Shown here piece by piece: positions 11,501 to 20,779 of a DNA stretch of 64,000 nt; the first letter of the stretch is position 1; the number at the start of each line of letters is the position of its first letter. Made by a program: the position numbers and the translations under genes. The DNA comes from Plasmodium coatneyi (lineage: Eukaryota; Apicomplexa; Aconoidasida; Haemosporida; Plasmodiidae). The stretch lies in assembly GCF_001680005.1 (NCBI RefSeq), contig NC_033564.1, forward strand, positions 1,240,001-1,304,000, in the 5' to 3' direction. The notes below the pieces were generated by a model, which had not been told where the DNA came from, searched no databases, and saw only the letters and a program-made list of their open reading frames with translations.

Positions 11501-11674
11501 ATTATCAGAATAAAGTAACCTAATCTGAAACAAGGACATATGAGTACTTTGTGCCCAGTTCATACTGTATTCCTATACCTCCCGCACGCCACTGTCCTCC
11601 CATTGAAAATTTTTCTCTTCCATCCATCTACTCTTCAATTCGCCAAATACTTTATCCTTATCCTCTGAAGCCAT
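4312..11674 (-). CDS. SICAvar: SICAvar-type variant erythrocyte surface antigen, complete nine-exon gene
   Basis: Schizont-infected cell agglutination antigens are exported to the infected red-cell surface and vary antigenically. Nine exons join in phase: 11579-11674, 10746-11444, 9509-10322, 8208-8996, 7968-8071, 7167-7826, 6048-7002, 5145-5590 and 4312-4689. They total 4941 nt, or 1646 residues plus stop. Every junction has GT..AG and the split codons close correctly (phases 0,0,1,1,0,0,1,0). The layout is typical: a tiny first exon without signal peptide, cysteine-rich extracellular exons, one transmembrane exon, and a last cytoplasmic exon with the hallmark LDECQKVELHSTKEDFFEIL. The exon count is low compared with the longest family members. 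The gene sits inside a conserved syntenic block rather than at a telomere. The last exon stops early compared with related tails. Family assignment is very secure; whether the gene is expressed cannot be told. Confidence 0.93.
4780..4925. repeat. Tandem CCCTAAAATGCGAAATCCTACACA-type repeat in SICAvar intron 8
   Basis: Four to five imperfect units of roughly 30-35 bp lie in the intron between the transmembrane and tail exons. Most contain CCCTAAA (for example 4789-4795, 4848-4854, 4902-4908), which equals the Plasmodium telomere heptamer on one strand. Confidence 0.75.
4930..5140. repeat. Pyrimidine (T/CTTT) low-complexity tract in SICAvar intron 8
   Basis: A T-rich stretch with interspersed C and TTTTCGCTTC units occurs twice almost identically (about 5000-5045 and 5070-5120). 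It provides the polypyrimidine context of the intron on the plus strand. No coding content. Confidence 0.7.
5640..5975. repeat. TTTTTAATTCTTT-type low-complexity repeat in SICAvar intron 7
   Basis: The intron between exons 8 and 7 (5591-6047) is made of short units such as ACTTTTTAATTTTTTA and TTTTTAATTCTTTCAG, the last repeated three times near 5930-5970. It is non-coding and extremely AT-rich compared with the flanking exons. Confidence 0.7.
6048..7826 (-). CDS. SICAvar: SICAvar exons 6-7: two duplicated SICA-beta cysteine domains
   Basis: Exon 6 (7167-7826) and exon 7 (6048-7002) are paralogous. Both begin TFWxxNDV after a tryptophan ending the previous exon. Both have KACxYIxKGLxxIYNIQ, then an xCLLNAYAD-like block, then an NCVQCxRxxNxxxC block, the signature of SICA-beta units. 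Exon 7 continues into a long Pro/Thr/Ser stalk (EKLPSLDDEHIPITGEG) and ends TCTCCAG|GTAATA in phase 1. The intervening introns are also similar to each other, so the exon plus intron was probably duplicated as a unit. Confidence 0.85.
7968..8996 (-). CDS. SICAvar: SICAvar exons 4-5: third cysteine unit, Gln tract and short linker exon
   Basis: Exon 4 (8208-8996) begins after a T-rich TTTCAG acceptor with DSIMEWFTKFF and carries a SICA-alpha-like core (GYFCKIMLKNLMMVTN, IPICDLLKIWMTYMGESCVP, YEKCEYGNI, NWCDESRRRYW). A polyglutamine run of seven and a proline stretch follow. Exon 5 (7968-8071, 104 nt) encodes ECTDKTDLCVRADCVAERW and ends FPDW at TGG|GTAAGG. The codon split between them reads valine, which confirms the junction. 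Confidence 0.82.
9060..9420. repeat. CCTTCCTTAGACC array with CCCTAAA heptamers in SICAvar intron 3
   Basis: Dozens of short pyrimidine units (TTCCTTAGACC, CCTTTCCTTCC) fill intron 3 (8997-9508). CCCTAAA occurs at 9145-9151, 9228-9234, 9276-9282 and 9316-9322. No reading frame survives. Confidence 0.75.
9509..10322 (-). CDS. SICAvar: SICAvar exon 3: second cysteine-rich unit
   Basis: The exon starts after TTTTATAG with TLIWDDLWKVFDD and keeps phase 0 from exon 2. It ends GAGGAAGGAGAAGAAG|GTAAGA in phase 1. The protein has scattered cysteines (KTLCAREDGN, GKELCKMLIKISLW, YLRCLIGKV, KTHCKLNK, SGICDEI, GCPTGKEKEG), a tryptophan-rich ELENWINGY, and an acidic glutamate/lysine linker before the next domain. 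It resembles a diverged SICA-alpha unit. Confidence 0.8.
10375..10640. repeat. TTCCTTAGACC array and exact 28-bp tandem repeat in SICAvar intron 2
   Basis: The same pyrimidine motif as intron 3 opens the array. Two exact 28-bp copies (10519-10546 and 10547-10574, beginning AACAATCTTCCTTCC) follow, with a third partial copy. The array lies between exons 2 and 3. Confidence 0.75.
10746..11674 (-). CDS. SICAvar: SICAvar exons 1-2: start and first SICA-alpha-like cysteine domain
   Basis: Exon 1 (11579-11674) encodes exactly 32 residues beginning MASEDKDKVFGELK, with no signal peptide, and ends at a GAG|GTATAG donor. A 134-bp intron ends in CTAATTTACAG. Exon 2 (10746-11444, 233 codons) is cysteine-rich (ARAGCHDMIKQGV, EEEECAYILSNLWEIG, VRCAVMNMW, CTECEYGML) and matches the SICA-alpha pattern of an N-terminal domain unit. 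It ends in a proline/threonine linker and LLHLWIMARG, then a GAG|GTAATA donor. An ATG at 11465 lies inside the intron, so it is not the start. Confidence 0.85.
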
Positions 11675-13758
11675 TTTTTTTTTACCACATTATTAAATGG
11701 AATCGTTACATATCATATGAAACAAACATTTCATCAAATGATACATACTGTGCACACTTTCCATTTCCCATTATTCGTATCATCATTTTATGACTGAATC
11801 CTTCCAAACATATGAAGATCCTGTCCCTTTTTTTTCTTCCTTCTTCCTTTTCCCTTCATTTAAAATATTTCTGTATTTTCGGAAAAAATGATACTCCTGT
11901 ATTCAGCACATGCATCCTTTACATTTTTTGAACCAAAAAAAAAAAAAAAAAAAAAAAAGTAAGAAAGGAATTACCACCCATATTCCCTTCTTTCTTCTTT
12001 AATTTCTATCCTTTTTTCCTTTTATTCCTTTTCCTCTGAGAAAAAAGGAGAAGCAACCTTCCCTATGCATTGCATTCTTCTTAGAGGAAATACAAAATAA
12101 CCTTCCTCACACACTGTATTCTCCTAAAAAAAAAAGAAGAACAATTTTTGAATGCACTTTCCAAATTTTTAAGAAAAGGGAGTAGCAATCTTCCCCTTCT
12201 CCTTCCCTTCCTATATACATTACATTGTTCTAAGAAAAAGGGAGAAGCAGTCTTCCTCTCCTTTCTTATACATTGCATTTTTCGCAACAAGGGAAACGAG
12301 AGAGGAATTACTCAATTTCTTTCTTTTTTTCTTTTTTTCTTCTTTACTTCTTATCTTCAATTTCTTTTTTTTCTTCCTTATTCTTTTTTTTTCTTCATCT
12401 AGGGAAATTTTTTTTTTTTTTTTTTTTTTTGTTCTGTTCTTTTTGTTCTGTTCTTTTTGTTCTGTTTTTTTTCTTCCTTTTCTTTTTTAGAACAATGCAC
12501 TGTATTGGGCAGGAGGGGAGGTTATTCCCCCTTTTTTTTTTTTTTTTTTTTCCTTAACTTACTTTTATATATTTAAAAAAAAGAAGAGAAAACAACCTTC
12601 CTTTCCTTCCTATATAAAATGAATTTCACATATGTACCTTCCTACATTCCACGAAAAAAGCGAAAAGAAAGGAATTACCTACCTCCGTCTTTTCTCCTCC
12701 TTTCCTTGCTTTCTTTTAAAATTCCTCTTTCCATTTTTTTTTTTTTTCTTTCAAAAAGATAGAAACCTTACTTCCTCTATGCCCTACATACACTACATTC
12801 TTTTATCGAAAGGAAGAACAGGAAATACCCACTTTTTATTTCTTTTCTCTCACTTTTTTTTTATATTAATTCTATTCTTCTTCTTTTCCTTTTAATTTTT
12901 CCTTTTTTTTCATAACTTCCTTCCCTTTTATTTATTTAAAAAAAAAAAAGAATGGAGAAGCAAACTTCCTTGTGCCTTCCATCTATGCTGCTTATTAATT
13001 TTTTTAACCATATATTAAGGCGCAGTTCTTAGCTATGTGGTATATAGGTGAAGGAAATAGGGGACGGACGATAAGAACCTGACAGATGGAGGAGGGGTGG
13101 TGCATCGTTCTTACGGAAAAAAGGACGATGAATGCTCCCATGATAGGTCTTCCTATCGGGGGAGTGCTTCAAAATTTTAAATTTCCCTTTTTACGTTTTA
13201 CCCTATTTCTTTTTTTATTTCATTTTGTGTTTGTTCCCCACCGGGAGGAAAAAAAAATCAATGCGGCGTTATTGTGCATCTAAGCACGTAGACACATGCG
13301 TGGTTTACAACACCACGTGGTCATCGGAGCAGAATGCATCGCCACGCATGTATCTACCTGTTCAGATGCGCAATGACGTTGTTCCTAAGAGCCCATGTGG
13401 CGTGATGGATAGAGCACATGTATCTACGTGCCGAGTTGTGGTGCGGAAAAACAAGCACACATTTTCTAATCGAAAGAAAGTCTAATTTGATTTTTTTTTT
13501 CAAAAATTGTGGGGTAACGTTCGTTCCTACGCACAGGTGCGGAAAAATATGGCTCACTTTTTATGTTCCACTTTTAACATCTTATCATTATTTGCAAAAA
13601 TGAAAAAAAAATTGGTTCCCCCCCTGGGTGAGAGAGAATCGAGCGTACCAGTGAATGCACTTCACTGTGTGCGCGTGAAAAAAATGTTAATCAATTGGTC
13701 TACATGGAGTTGGGCCGCCTCCAAATTTCTCTTCTTACCTTTTTCCCTGTTCACTTGT
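11675..13758. other. SICAvar 5' flank, about 2 kb, repeat-rich
   Basis: This is the upstream region and presumed promoter of the SICAvar gene. The part nearest the start codon (11675-11930) is plain AT-rich DNA with an A24 tract near 11935. The rest holds the degenerate repeat described separately. From 13000 on there are only short chance frames. Confidence 0.55.
11990..12990. repeat. Degenerate approximately 90-100-bp repeat upstream of SICAvar
   Basis: At least seven diverged units recur, each with an A-run and GGAGAAGCAA, then CTTCC pyrimidines, then CTATATACATTGCATTCTT or similar. Examples start near 12045, 12120, 12175, 12235, 12580, 12650, 12770 and 12940. Long T-tracts interrupt them. 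The position suggests a variant-gene upstream element. Confidence 0.55.
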
Positions 13759-13992
13759 TCATTGTGCTCCCGACTCCTTGGATTCCGTTTCTTCCTTCTT
13801 GGCATCCGCCTTTCCCACTTCACTCGAGGTGGTACTACCCACTTTTGCCTTTTGCGTAGACTGCGTTCCCGCTCTGTCCAACTTACCCTTTCGAACGCCA
13901 TTCTTATAAGCCAAAGTTCTCTCCGCAAAAATGGTACACCACTTGTTCTCGATTCCTTCTATGGTAGTTGTCCACGTGTTCAGAAAGTTCAT
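13759..13992 (-). CDS. Possible small protein, 77 residues, unrecognised
   Basis: The open frame starts with an ATG giving MNFLNTWTTTIEGIENKWC and ends with a Ser/Thr/Glu/Lys-rich tail (KEETESKESGAQ). The composition of the first half (Trp, Cys, Ile and aromatic residues) looks coding, and the tail resembles ordinary Plasmodium low complexity. Upstream the frame stays open across an AATCACAAAAG splice-like site, so the gene could have a further 5' exon. It lies about 320 bp downstream of GrpE on the same strand. No family recognised; it may be a small mitochondrial protein or noise. Confidence 0.3.
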   Translation of the reverse strand: MNFLNTWTTTIEGIENKWCTIFAERTLAYKNGVRKGKLDRAGTQSTQKAKVGSTTSSEVGKADAKKEETESKESGAQ

Positions 13993-14308
13993 TAAAGAGT
14001 AAACAATACGTACCTGTTTGCACACCTTTTGTGATTGCCTGGTTTGGTGCAATCGAGCGGGGCGAGGGTGGCACGACTATGCGCCTTGCGTAGAAAAAAA
14101 AAAAATTCTTGATATGCTGGCTTGAAAGTGAATTCATCACGCTCGCTAAGATTGCGGTGAACGGTCTTTACAGAGTGGTTGCCCAATCCCGTGTAAGAGA
14201 CCCCTCCGAACGGTACACCTTCTTAACTGCGGAGAGCACACATCAAGCAAACGTGATACCGCAGCAGCGGGGTGAGAGATACCCCCATGGAGAGACCTTC
14301 TAAAGGGC

Positions 14309-15320
14309 TCAATTCTTAACAACTCCGACCTTGGCAGCTCTGCGAGGGGAAGGAAAATGGGATGGGCGTAAAAATATGTAATCATCGAATGGGGGGCACA
14401 CAGGGAAGCGGCTCTGGTAAGCCCACTCCTTAACAGGATCGGTAAGATGTCACCGACGATCACAACCAGGTGTACCTCAAAATGCGGTCCTTTATCTTGT
14501 AGCCCTGCTGCACAACAGTCGCGACAGTCCCCTTCTCCTTAGTGCTGTCATTAATTTCGAAGAGAGCCTCGTGGAAGAGGGGGTTGAATTTCTCATTAAT
14601 CGGGTCATATTTATCAATACCATATTTATTAAAAATATTATGTAGTATAGTCTCCGTCATTTGTATGCCTTTGTATATGTTGTTTATTTCTTCATTCTGT
14701 TTGAGCGATTCTTCGTTGATGTTTTTAATAGCTAGGGATAAATTATCTGCAACGTCCAGGAGGGATTTTGCAAAATTACTGATGCAGTATAGCTTGCTAT
14801 TTTCGATTTCCTTTACATATCTGTGTCTTAAATTTTCATTTTCTGCCAATACGGACAGATACTTTTCTTTTAATATTTTATTGTCCACTATTTTTTCTTC
14901 TATGTCTCTTTTTGTTTTCCTAATTTCGTTAATTAAATCTGCTTTGTTCAGTTTTTCGTAGTTCATTTCCTTCATTTGTTCTTTGTTCTCCTCAGCACCC
15001 TCCGCGCGTTTGCCTTGCTGGTCGAACTGGCCGTGTTGCCCGTCTTGGCCTTTTTCACCATTTTCGTCATTCTTCCTATTTCCCTCAATTTGGTCACTTC
15101 CGCTGCTTCCATTTTGTGCTTCCATGCCTTTGCTGGCGCCACCGTCAGACATGCCCGCCTTGCTAGTGAAAAGGCGCCCCTGAACCACCTTCCCGCTTAT
15201 CTCATTTGGGGAAACGCTGGCGAAGTAGTACCTCCTAAATGCCGCTCTCTGCATCGCGCACGCATTCAGGGGGGACCTACAACTTACCCCCCTCCTTAAA
15301 AGAAAATGTGCATACTTCAT
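14309..15320 (-). CDS. mge1: GrpE/Mge1, mitochondrial Hsp70 nucleotide-exchange factor
   Basis: GrpE releases ADP from mitochondrial Hsp70 and so drives protein import and folding in the matrix. Exon 1 (14476-15320) starts at the ATG giving MKYAHFLLRRGVSCRS, a positively charged presequence. A low-complexity linker and a long coiled-coil dimer helix (EKYLSVLAENENLRHR) follow. Next is the GrpE core with FAKSLLDVADNLSLAIKN, FNPLFHEALFEI and the beta-domain GYKIKDRILR. At AG|GTACAC it leaves the frame. The final exon (14309-14339, 31 nt), after TTCCCCTCGCAG, adds RAAKVGVVKN, the expected GrpE ending. Total 291 residues. Without the last exon the frame would run on to a chance RYTWL ending, so the short exon is well supported. 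TIM44, another part of the import motor, lies 25 kb away. Confidence 0.9.
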
Positions 15321-16799
15321 ACTGGGGAATGATTGGAAGGTAGGATATGCTTTCTGCAAACTGTTCCTTAAAACGTTCGCAAAAGAAATTCTGACTGTTC
15401 ATAAAAAATTTGCGAAGAAAATTCGGCGAATTGCAACTGGATGGCAGAATATTCTGAACGAGCTAGCTATTTTTTTTTTTTTTTAAAAAAGGGTCAGGTG
15501 ATTTTTTCCCTCGTGGCTATTCGTTAAAAACCTCTATAACGTACAACAACGCTGAACTCCTTTCTGCGCAATTGCACGACAGGGTTGGGGAAGGATGAGA
15601 AATACTGAAGTGGCCAAACGGGGGAGCAGCAAAAACAGTGTAGGAACCATATAGGGGGGCAAGTGCACGGCATTTTTTTTTTCGAGCAAATACTTCTATC
15701 ACCTTTTTGAAACCCTTGCATGGAAAAAAAAAAAAAAAAAAAAGGGGGAAAGCACTCGCTGCTTAATTGTGTATTCATGGGGAATATAACAACTGGGGAA
15801 CATCACCCCGAATGATGCACCCCCAATTTTTGAGGTGACGACGAAAAGGTGTTCTCTAAAACTGTTTTGCAACTACTATGAAGGAATACCCACGATGATG
15901 CCTTCCACCGTAAATTTTCCTGTGCACCATTACAGCGGTGTATAACTCTATGCCAGTCAAACCAACACACATAAACGCTCTCTTGGGGGTACCACGTTTT
16001 ATATAGCCAACTTCAGCAACGTCTGCGTTTGTTGCCTTGTCGAAATTCTCCCCACTCGCGGTGTCACCTCGGATAAGCCATAAACAACACACGTGGGGGA
16101 AGAAAAAAAGGAAAGATTCACTACTTGCTGAAACTTTAACGGTGGGATATGCAACGGGTAAAGTCTACACAGGTGGGTCATCTCTTCTTGTCCATGCCGC
16201 TTCCCCTTTTACCACTTGCACAGTGACAATAAGGAGGACTACTCCAGACATACACGTTTCGTTTCTCCACAAGGGGGTGAAGGGAATGCATAATTTTTTT
16301 TTTTTTTTTTTACCTGAGCCACGACTGGCAGGTAATAACCAGCTATACGTACAAACTTAAATTCGCGGGTAACGTTTACTACCGCGACTACTGTTTTTTG
16401 GGGGACGCGCAACTGTACGCGACACCGGTGGTGAAAGAAGCATGCGTTGTGAAGAATTAACACACGCGCAGAGAGGACAAAAAAAAAAAAAAAAAAAATC
16501 ATTTGGAGGGGAAATTAGGAAAATAGAAATGATGAGAATGGTTTTCCACTTAATTATGCAAATAAAAAAATAAATAGCATCGTCTTAATTAGAACTACAC
16601 AAACTTCTCCAGGTGGATCGTTTGAGTCCGAGGCTTTGCAAATTGGGACTCGGTCTGAAGGAAATACCTACCAATGGCAGATATGCGATGCGCTCAAATT
16701 ATTCTTCATAAAGAGGGTCATACGATAGGAGGACCCTCAAATGAATTGAACATGGAACAGAATATTCCTTGAAAATTGCCCCGATGGGTTCTCCCCCCC
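15321..16799. other. Intergenic between GrpE start and RRS1 end
   Basis: Contains T/A tracts (15470-15484, 15724-15743, 16292-16310, 16481-16498) and only short chance frames. The structured stretch at 16607-16755 is listed separately as an RNA candidate. Confidence 0.5.
16607..16755 (+). ncRNA. Candidate H/ACA-like structured RNA
   Basis: Two hairpins can be drawn by eye. The first pairs AGGT (16611-16614) with ACCT (16666-16669) around an inner stem GAGTCC/GGACTC (16624-16629, 16646-16651). An ANANNA-type H box AAATTA (16696-16701) follows. The second pairs TTCAT/ATGAA outside a seven-pair GAGGGTC/GACCCTC stem (16713-16719, 16732-16738). An ACA (16750-16752) lies at the expected 3' position. 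The second internal loop is small for a guide pocket, so the class is uncertain. It is non-coding and lies in a spacer. Confidence 0.3.
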
Positions 16800-17839
16800 T
16801 TAGAGGGATTTCAAAACAATGGAGGCCAACTTATTATTTTGCTTAATTTCGTCCTTGACTAAGCGCTTCTCACACTTTTGCTTCATTATGGCGTTATTCT
16901 TCACCTTCATTTTTTTTTCCTTTTTCAGTTTTTTGTCGTGTCGCCCAAAGGTCGAGGAGGAGATTTGGGCCCTGCAGGGGTTGCAAGAAAAAAATGGAAT
17001 AGTAATGAAAATGGCCGTTGCACAGTTCGTAAAAACCATGTAACAGAAGTATCACGTTGGGAGATGGCCCATCATCTGATACGTGTGAGTAACTAAGCAG
17101 CCTGTTGGGGCACTGGTATGTACCCCCTTTCTTACGTTTTTAAATTGTCTATTAGATGATCCCTCTTCTTCTTCTGGCGAGCAATGTACTTAATGTCCTC
17201 CGTGGATATACCCTCCTGGTGAAATTTATTCTTCATTTCTCTCATCTTCTGTTTCATTTTTTTAATTTCCTTTTCCTCCTCCATTCTCTCAAAAGGATCC
17301 TCATATATGTTGTCACTGGGTTTGTACTCATGAACGAAGTTTGCATTATCTTCATTTATTTTTATTTGCTTTTTCTGAAATCGTCTGACCCATCCTTTGG
17401 TATTGTTGTCGTAAATTAGTCCACTTTTATTCTTTTTCATCAATTTTTTTTTCGCAAAGTTTTCCCATTTTGTGTTTTTTTTTTCTTTGGGGATTCTGGA
17501 GTACCTAGGTATGTTGAAGTGGTTCGTTTTGGTCATCTGGTATGCGGGGTCTCCAAAGTCGTCCTTTCCGCTCTTTAGGGCCTCCATGCACTGGACAATG
17601 TGCTGCAGGTTTTCTTGCGCTTTGGATTTTATGCTGCGTTGGGAAGGGGGGAAAAATATGGTGTCTCATGTGAAGGGGGTGGAGCGTAATGACCACATTG
17701 GAGCCAGTTCAACACGTTTATGGCGGCTCTCCGTAACTGCCGCCACGCAACTGCATCTTCCCGCGCCTTACTCATTTTCCGAGGCGATTATGGAGTTGTC
17801 ATAGGCCAACAGGTGCTGGGAGCAAAATTCTATACTCAT
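16800..17839 (-). CDS. RRS1: RRS1, 60S ribosome biogenesis regulatory protein
   Basis: RRS1 works with RPF2 to load the 5S RNP into pre-60S particles in the nucleolus. Three exons join in phase: 17772-17839, 17136-17633 and 16800-16971, giving 245 residues. Exon 1 reads MSIEFCSQHLLAYDNSIIA, matching the LLAFD region of the family. Exon 2 has NIPRYSRIPKEKKNTKWENF and KSGLIYDNNTKGWVRRF, both typical RRS1 blocks. A strong AC|GTAAGA donor overlaps an in-frame TAA. Splicing there to CCTGCAG|G yields KTAQISSSTFGRHDKKLKKE, which parallels the AQxSTASxGxFxxxLxxE block of human and yeast RRS1, then a lysine-rich nucleolar tail. Exon 3 would be missed by a simple stop-codon reading. Confidence 0.88.
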
Positions 17840-20403
17840 TTTGTGGTTCCTTAAGGGCGAAAAATATGGTTAGCAGAATTCAGATATAAGAAATAACAAA
17901 AAAAAGGGAAATGAACCAAGTAGGAGGATGTTACCGCGCGAATGTAGCAAATGTTATTCTTATATATATATATATATATTTCTTTTTTTTCCAAAAGGGT
18001 AGCCGAAACAGCAGGGGAATAAAAAAAAAAAAAAAAAAAAAAAAGGCGGAACGGCGTGGTCACAGGTGGAACGTAACGCAACGGGGCAGATTTTGCATCC
18101 CCCACGGGCCTACGTACATATGCAGTAATTCACGTTGCGTAGAAGTATATAACGTATTACGCTTTTGTATGATGATTACATTTTGCGCCTTTTCCCTTTT
18201 TTTTTTTTTCAAGCGCAGGATCTTTTCTGTTGCGTAATTGGTTATACATTTGTATTGTCACCGGAGGCAGGGCGCTTTTTTATGGAGCCGCCACATCTGG
18301 GGAGAGTTACATTTTTTTTCGCTTAGGGGTACACGTGGACCATCAAAGAAGCCTCCTCCTTTTTGCAGTTCCCCTTTTTGCAGTTCCCCTTTTTGCCATT
18401 CCTCAAAAGAATGTTACCCTGTCGCATGATGCATTCGATTCAGCCAAGTAAAATGGTTGGTCTTCTTCCGCTTTGCTCGCTTTGATGGGGAGAAAACCAA
18501 AGGTAGCACATCCGTTAAGGACAATATTGGTAAAGTGAAAACAAAAAAAGGGGTTCCCTTTACGAGAGAGGGTGATGCGTCCTCTCAGGGGGTAGCTACG
18601 AGCACGCGTCATACCCATCGTGGTACCGTTGACCTTAACTATAACCGTAACTGTGTGCAATCCCGTGAGGAGGGTCTCTTTCCACGTTGCTCTTTCGCCT
18701 AGTGCCACACTATATGCATGTTGTGATGTATGCGTGTTACATTTGGATTGGTCCCCCATATGTGCAGGAATCTCTGCACAGAACGGACGGGTTTAAGGGA
18801 ATTAATTTTCCCTTCCCCATCCCGCCTGCCTGGTACCTTTTGTGCACTTCACCGTAACATAATTCATTTGATGAGTTCCTCAGAGGGGCAATAAAATCTT
18901 TGAGCTGATTAACCGGTACGCCAACCCGCGGCTACACCCCTCAAACATTGCAACTTTTTATTAAGCCCAAAGGATGCACAATTCTTGCTTACCTCATCTG
19001 ACAACGTTACAAATTCGCATCATTTGGGGAAACCATTTAACAGGAGGGATTCGTCCCCCACATCCCATTTATGGACACCTTCGAAAGGCGTGCACAAATA
19101 GGCGTGCAACATGCGTGGGGAGTTTCTCCTTCCGGACAGCGAAAGGTGTTAATATCTGTTTTGTTATGGCGGAACAGAATAGGGGGGCAAAAATTGTGCA
19201 AAGGTGTGTACCGCACGGGTTTAGGCGAATGTTGCTCTAAGCTACGAAATGACCCGCAACTGACTGACTGACTGAATGAATGGGAGGATTAATAAAAGGA
19301 CCAAATGCGGGACTGCCCAATTGAGACCCCCCTTAGGAAACGTGTTTGCACAGAGCTGACTCATTCTTAAAAATGCTTTTCCACTTCGAAATCAATTTAG
19401 TAGCAAAAAAAAAAAGTTCAGAAAGGGGCGAAAATATGCAAACACGGGGTGCAATGTGTCGTTTAGCACCTGAGTCTGCTGAGCCCCTACTTCCGACAAT
19501 TACAACCCCTTCAGTGGTGCAATAATACGCCATGCATGCGGGCTAACAAACATGTGCACATATATAAGTGCTTACCATTTTCCTTGCCCGACGCAGTTGT
19601 GCGTGTATTTAATTTATATATCAAACTACTAAGTAGCAGGGTAGGAGTGTCAGGTACGTCAAGCATTGCCTGGCATATTTTTTGAAAGAATTCAACTCCA
19701 CCCACTCACGTAAGGCATGCAACATACTGTGCGTGTGAACTTGCGTTTCATATGTTAACCCGTTCGCTTAATTTGTTCTGTTCACGGCGGAGGGACAATA
19801 TTTTATTTTATTCCTGGTTAAAAATATCGCTGTATTAGTTTCCTTTTTTTCCCCCCCGCACCTGCTGAACTCCACCCTTTTTCTTCGCGGAGGAATTATC
19901 CATCGCTGAGCAAAAAAGGACGTGTATTTTGTTCACCCCCTGAGCAATGGCCCACCTGGTATGGTATTGACATTTTTAAACCCTTAGCAAATTGCAAAGT
20001 CGACAGAAGAATACAAGGCAAAAGTGATTAACACTTCGTTGGCGAACAGAAAATTCCCCCTTCCATATTTGCATCAACGAATGTATAGCAAAGGAAGCTT
20101 TGTGTGTGCATCTATCTGTAAGTTTATTGCAATATTGTAACAATTTTTTTTTTTTTTTGCGCCAATCTTGGCAAACCCAAAAAACTAATGAACCTTTCAC
20201 AAAAGGTCGGAATTATAATACACGCGTGCTTGCGCGAACGTGAGGTTACCACGCAGTGCATGCCGCACGGTTTATTATTTCACATGTACTAACCCCCTTC
20301 TATGTGTGTAAAAAAGAAATACTTTTCACGGCCAGGAGGAATATCTCTTGCGCATTTCACCTGAACTGTTCAGGTAAAAATAAGTATTAAGCAGCATAAA
20401 AAA

Positions 20404-20439
<36 letters not shown>

Positions 20440-20779
20440 GTTGTTTATATCACACGCTTCGCCTTATTCACATAAATATGCTTGCGCATACATGTTAATT
20501 TTTTTTTTTTTGACTTGCACATGTATAATTGGTGATGATTTTATGAAAATCTAGCAAAATTGAATTCGAAGCTACGAAAAGAGTAGGGAAAATAAAAGGG
20601 GGAGAAAAAAAGGAAAAGAAGAAAAACATATCAATCTGGTTATCCAAACAATACGATACAATTTTGTTAAAGGTAACCACCGAGCTGAGGAAAAAAAAAA
20701 AAAAAAAAAACTCCTCTTTGTTTTACCTTGCGGAGAAGAAAAAGAAGCACATCATCCTCTAAACCATCTGACCAACATA
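17840..20779. other. Divergent intergenic region of about 2.9 kb
   Basis: It separates RRS1 (minus) from the 1220-residue gene (plus) and so carries both promoters. It holds an A24 tract near 18020, three tandem CTTTTTGCAGTTCCC-type 15-mers at about 18359-18402, A33 near 20406-20438 and A22 near 20690. No convincing coding exon or RNA gene was seen. Confidence 0.55.

Noticed and set aside
13380..13440. Possible tRNA-like stretch near GTGATGGATAGAGC
   Set aside because: No T-arm consensus or acceptor stem can be paired.
14120..14460. GC-rich block downstream of GrpE first read as a possible structured RNA such as SRP or RNase P
   Set aside because: No conserved SRP or RNase P/MRP core motif is present, and part of the block is explained as the last intron, the 31-nt exon and the 3' flank of GrpE.
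16800..17039. Separate 79-codon lysine-rich gene
   Set aside because: Its second half is explained as the third exon of RRS1 in correct phase; the first half is intron.
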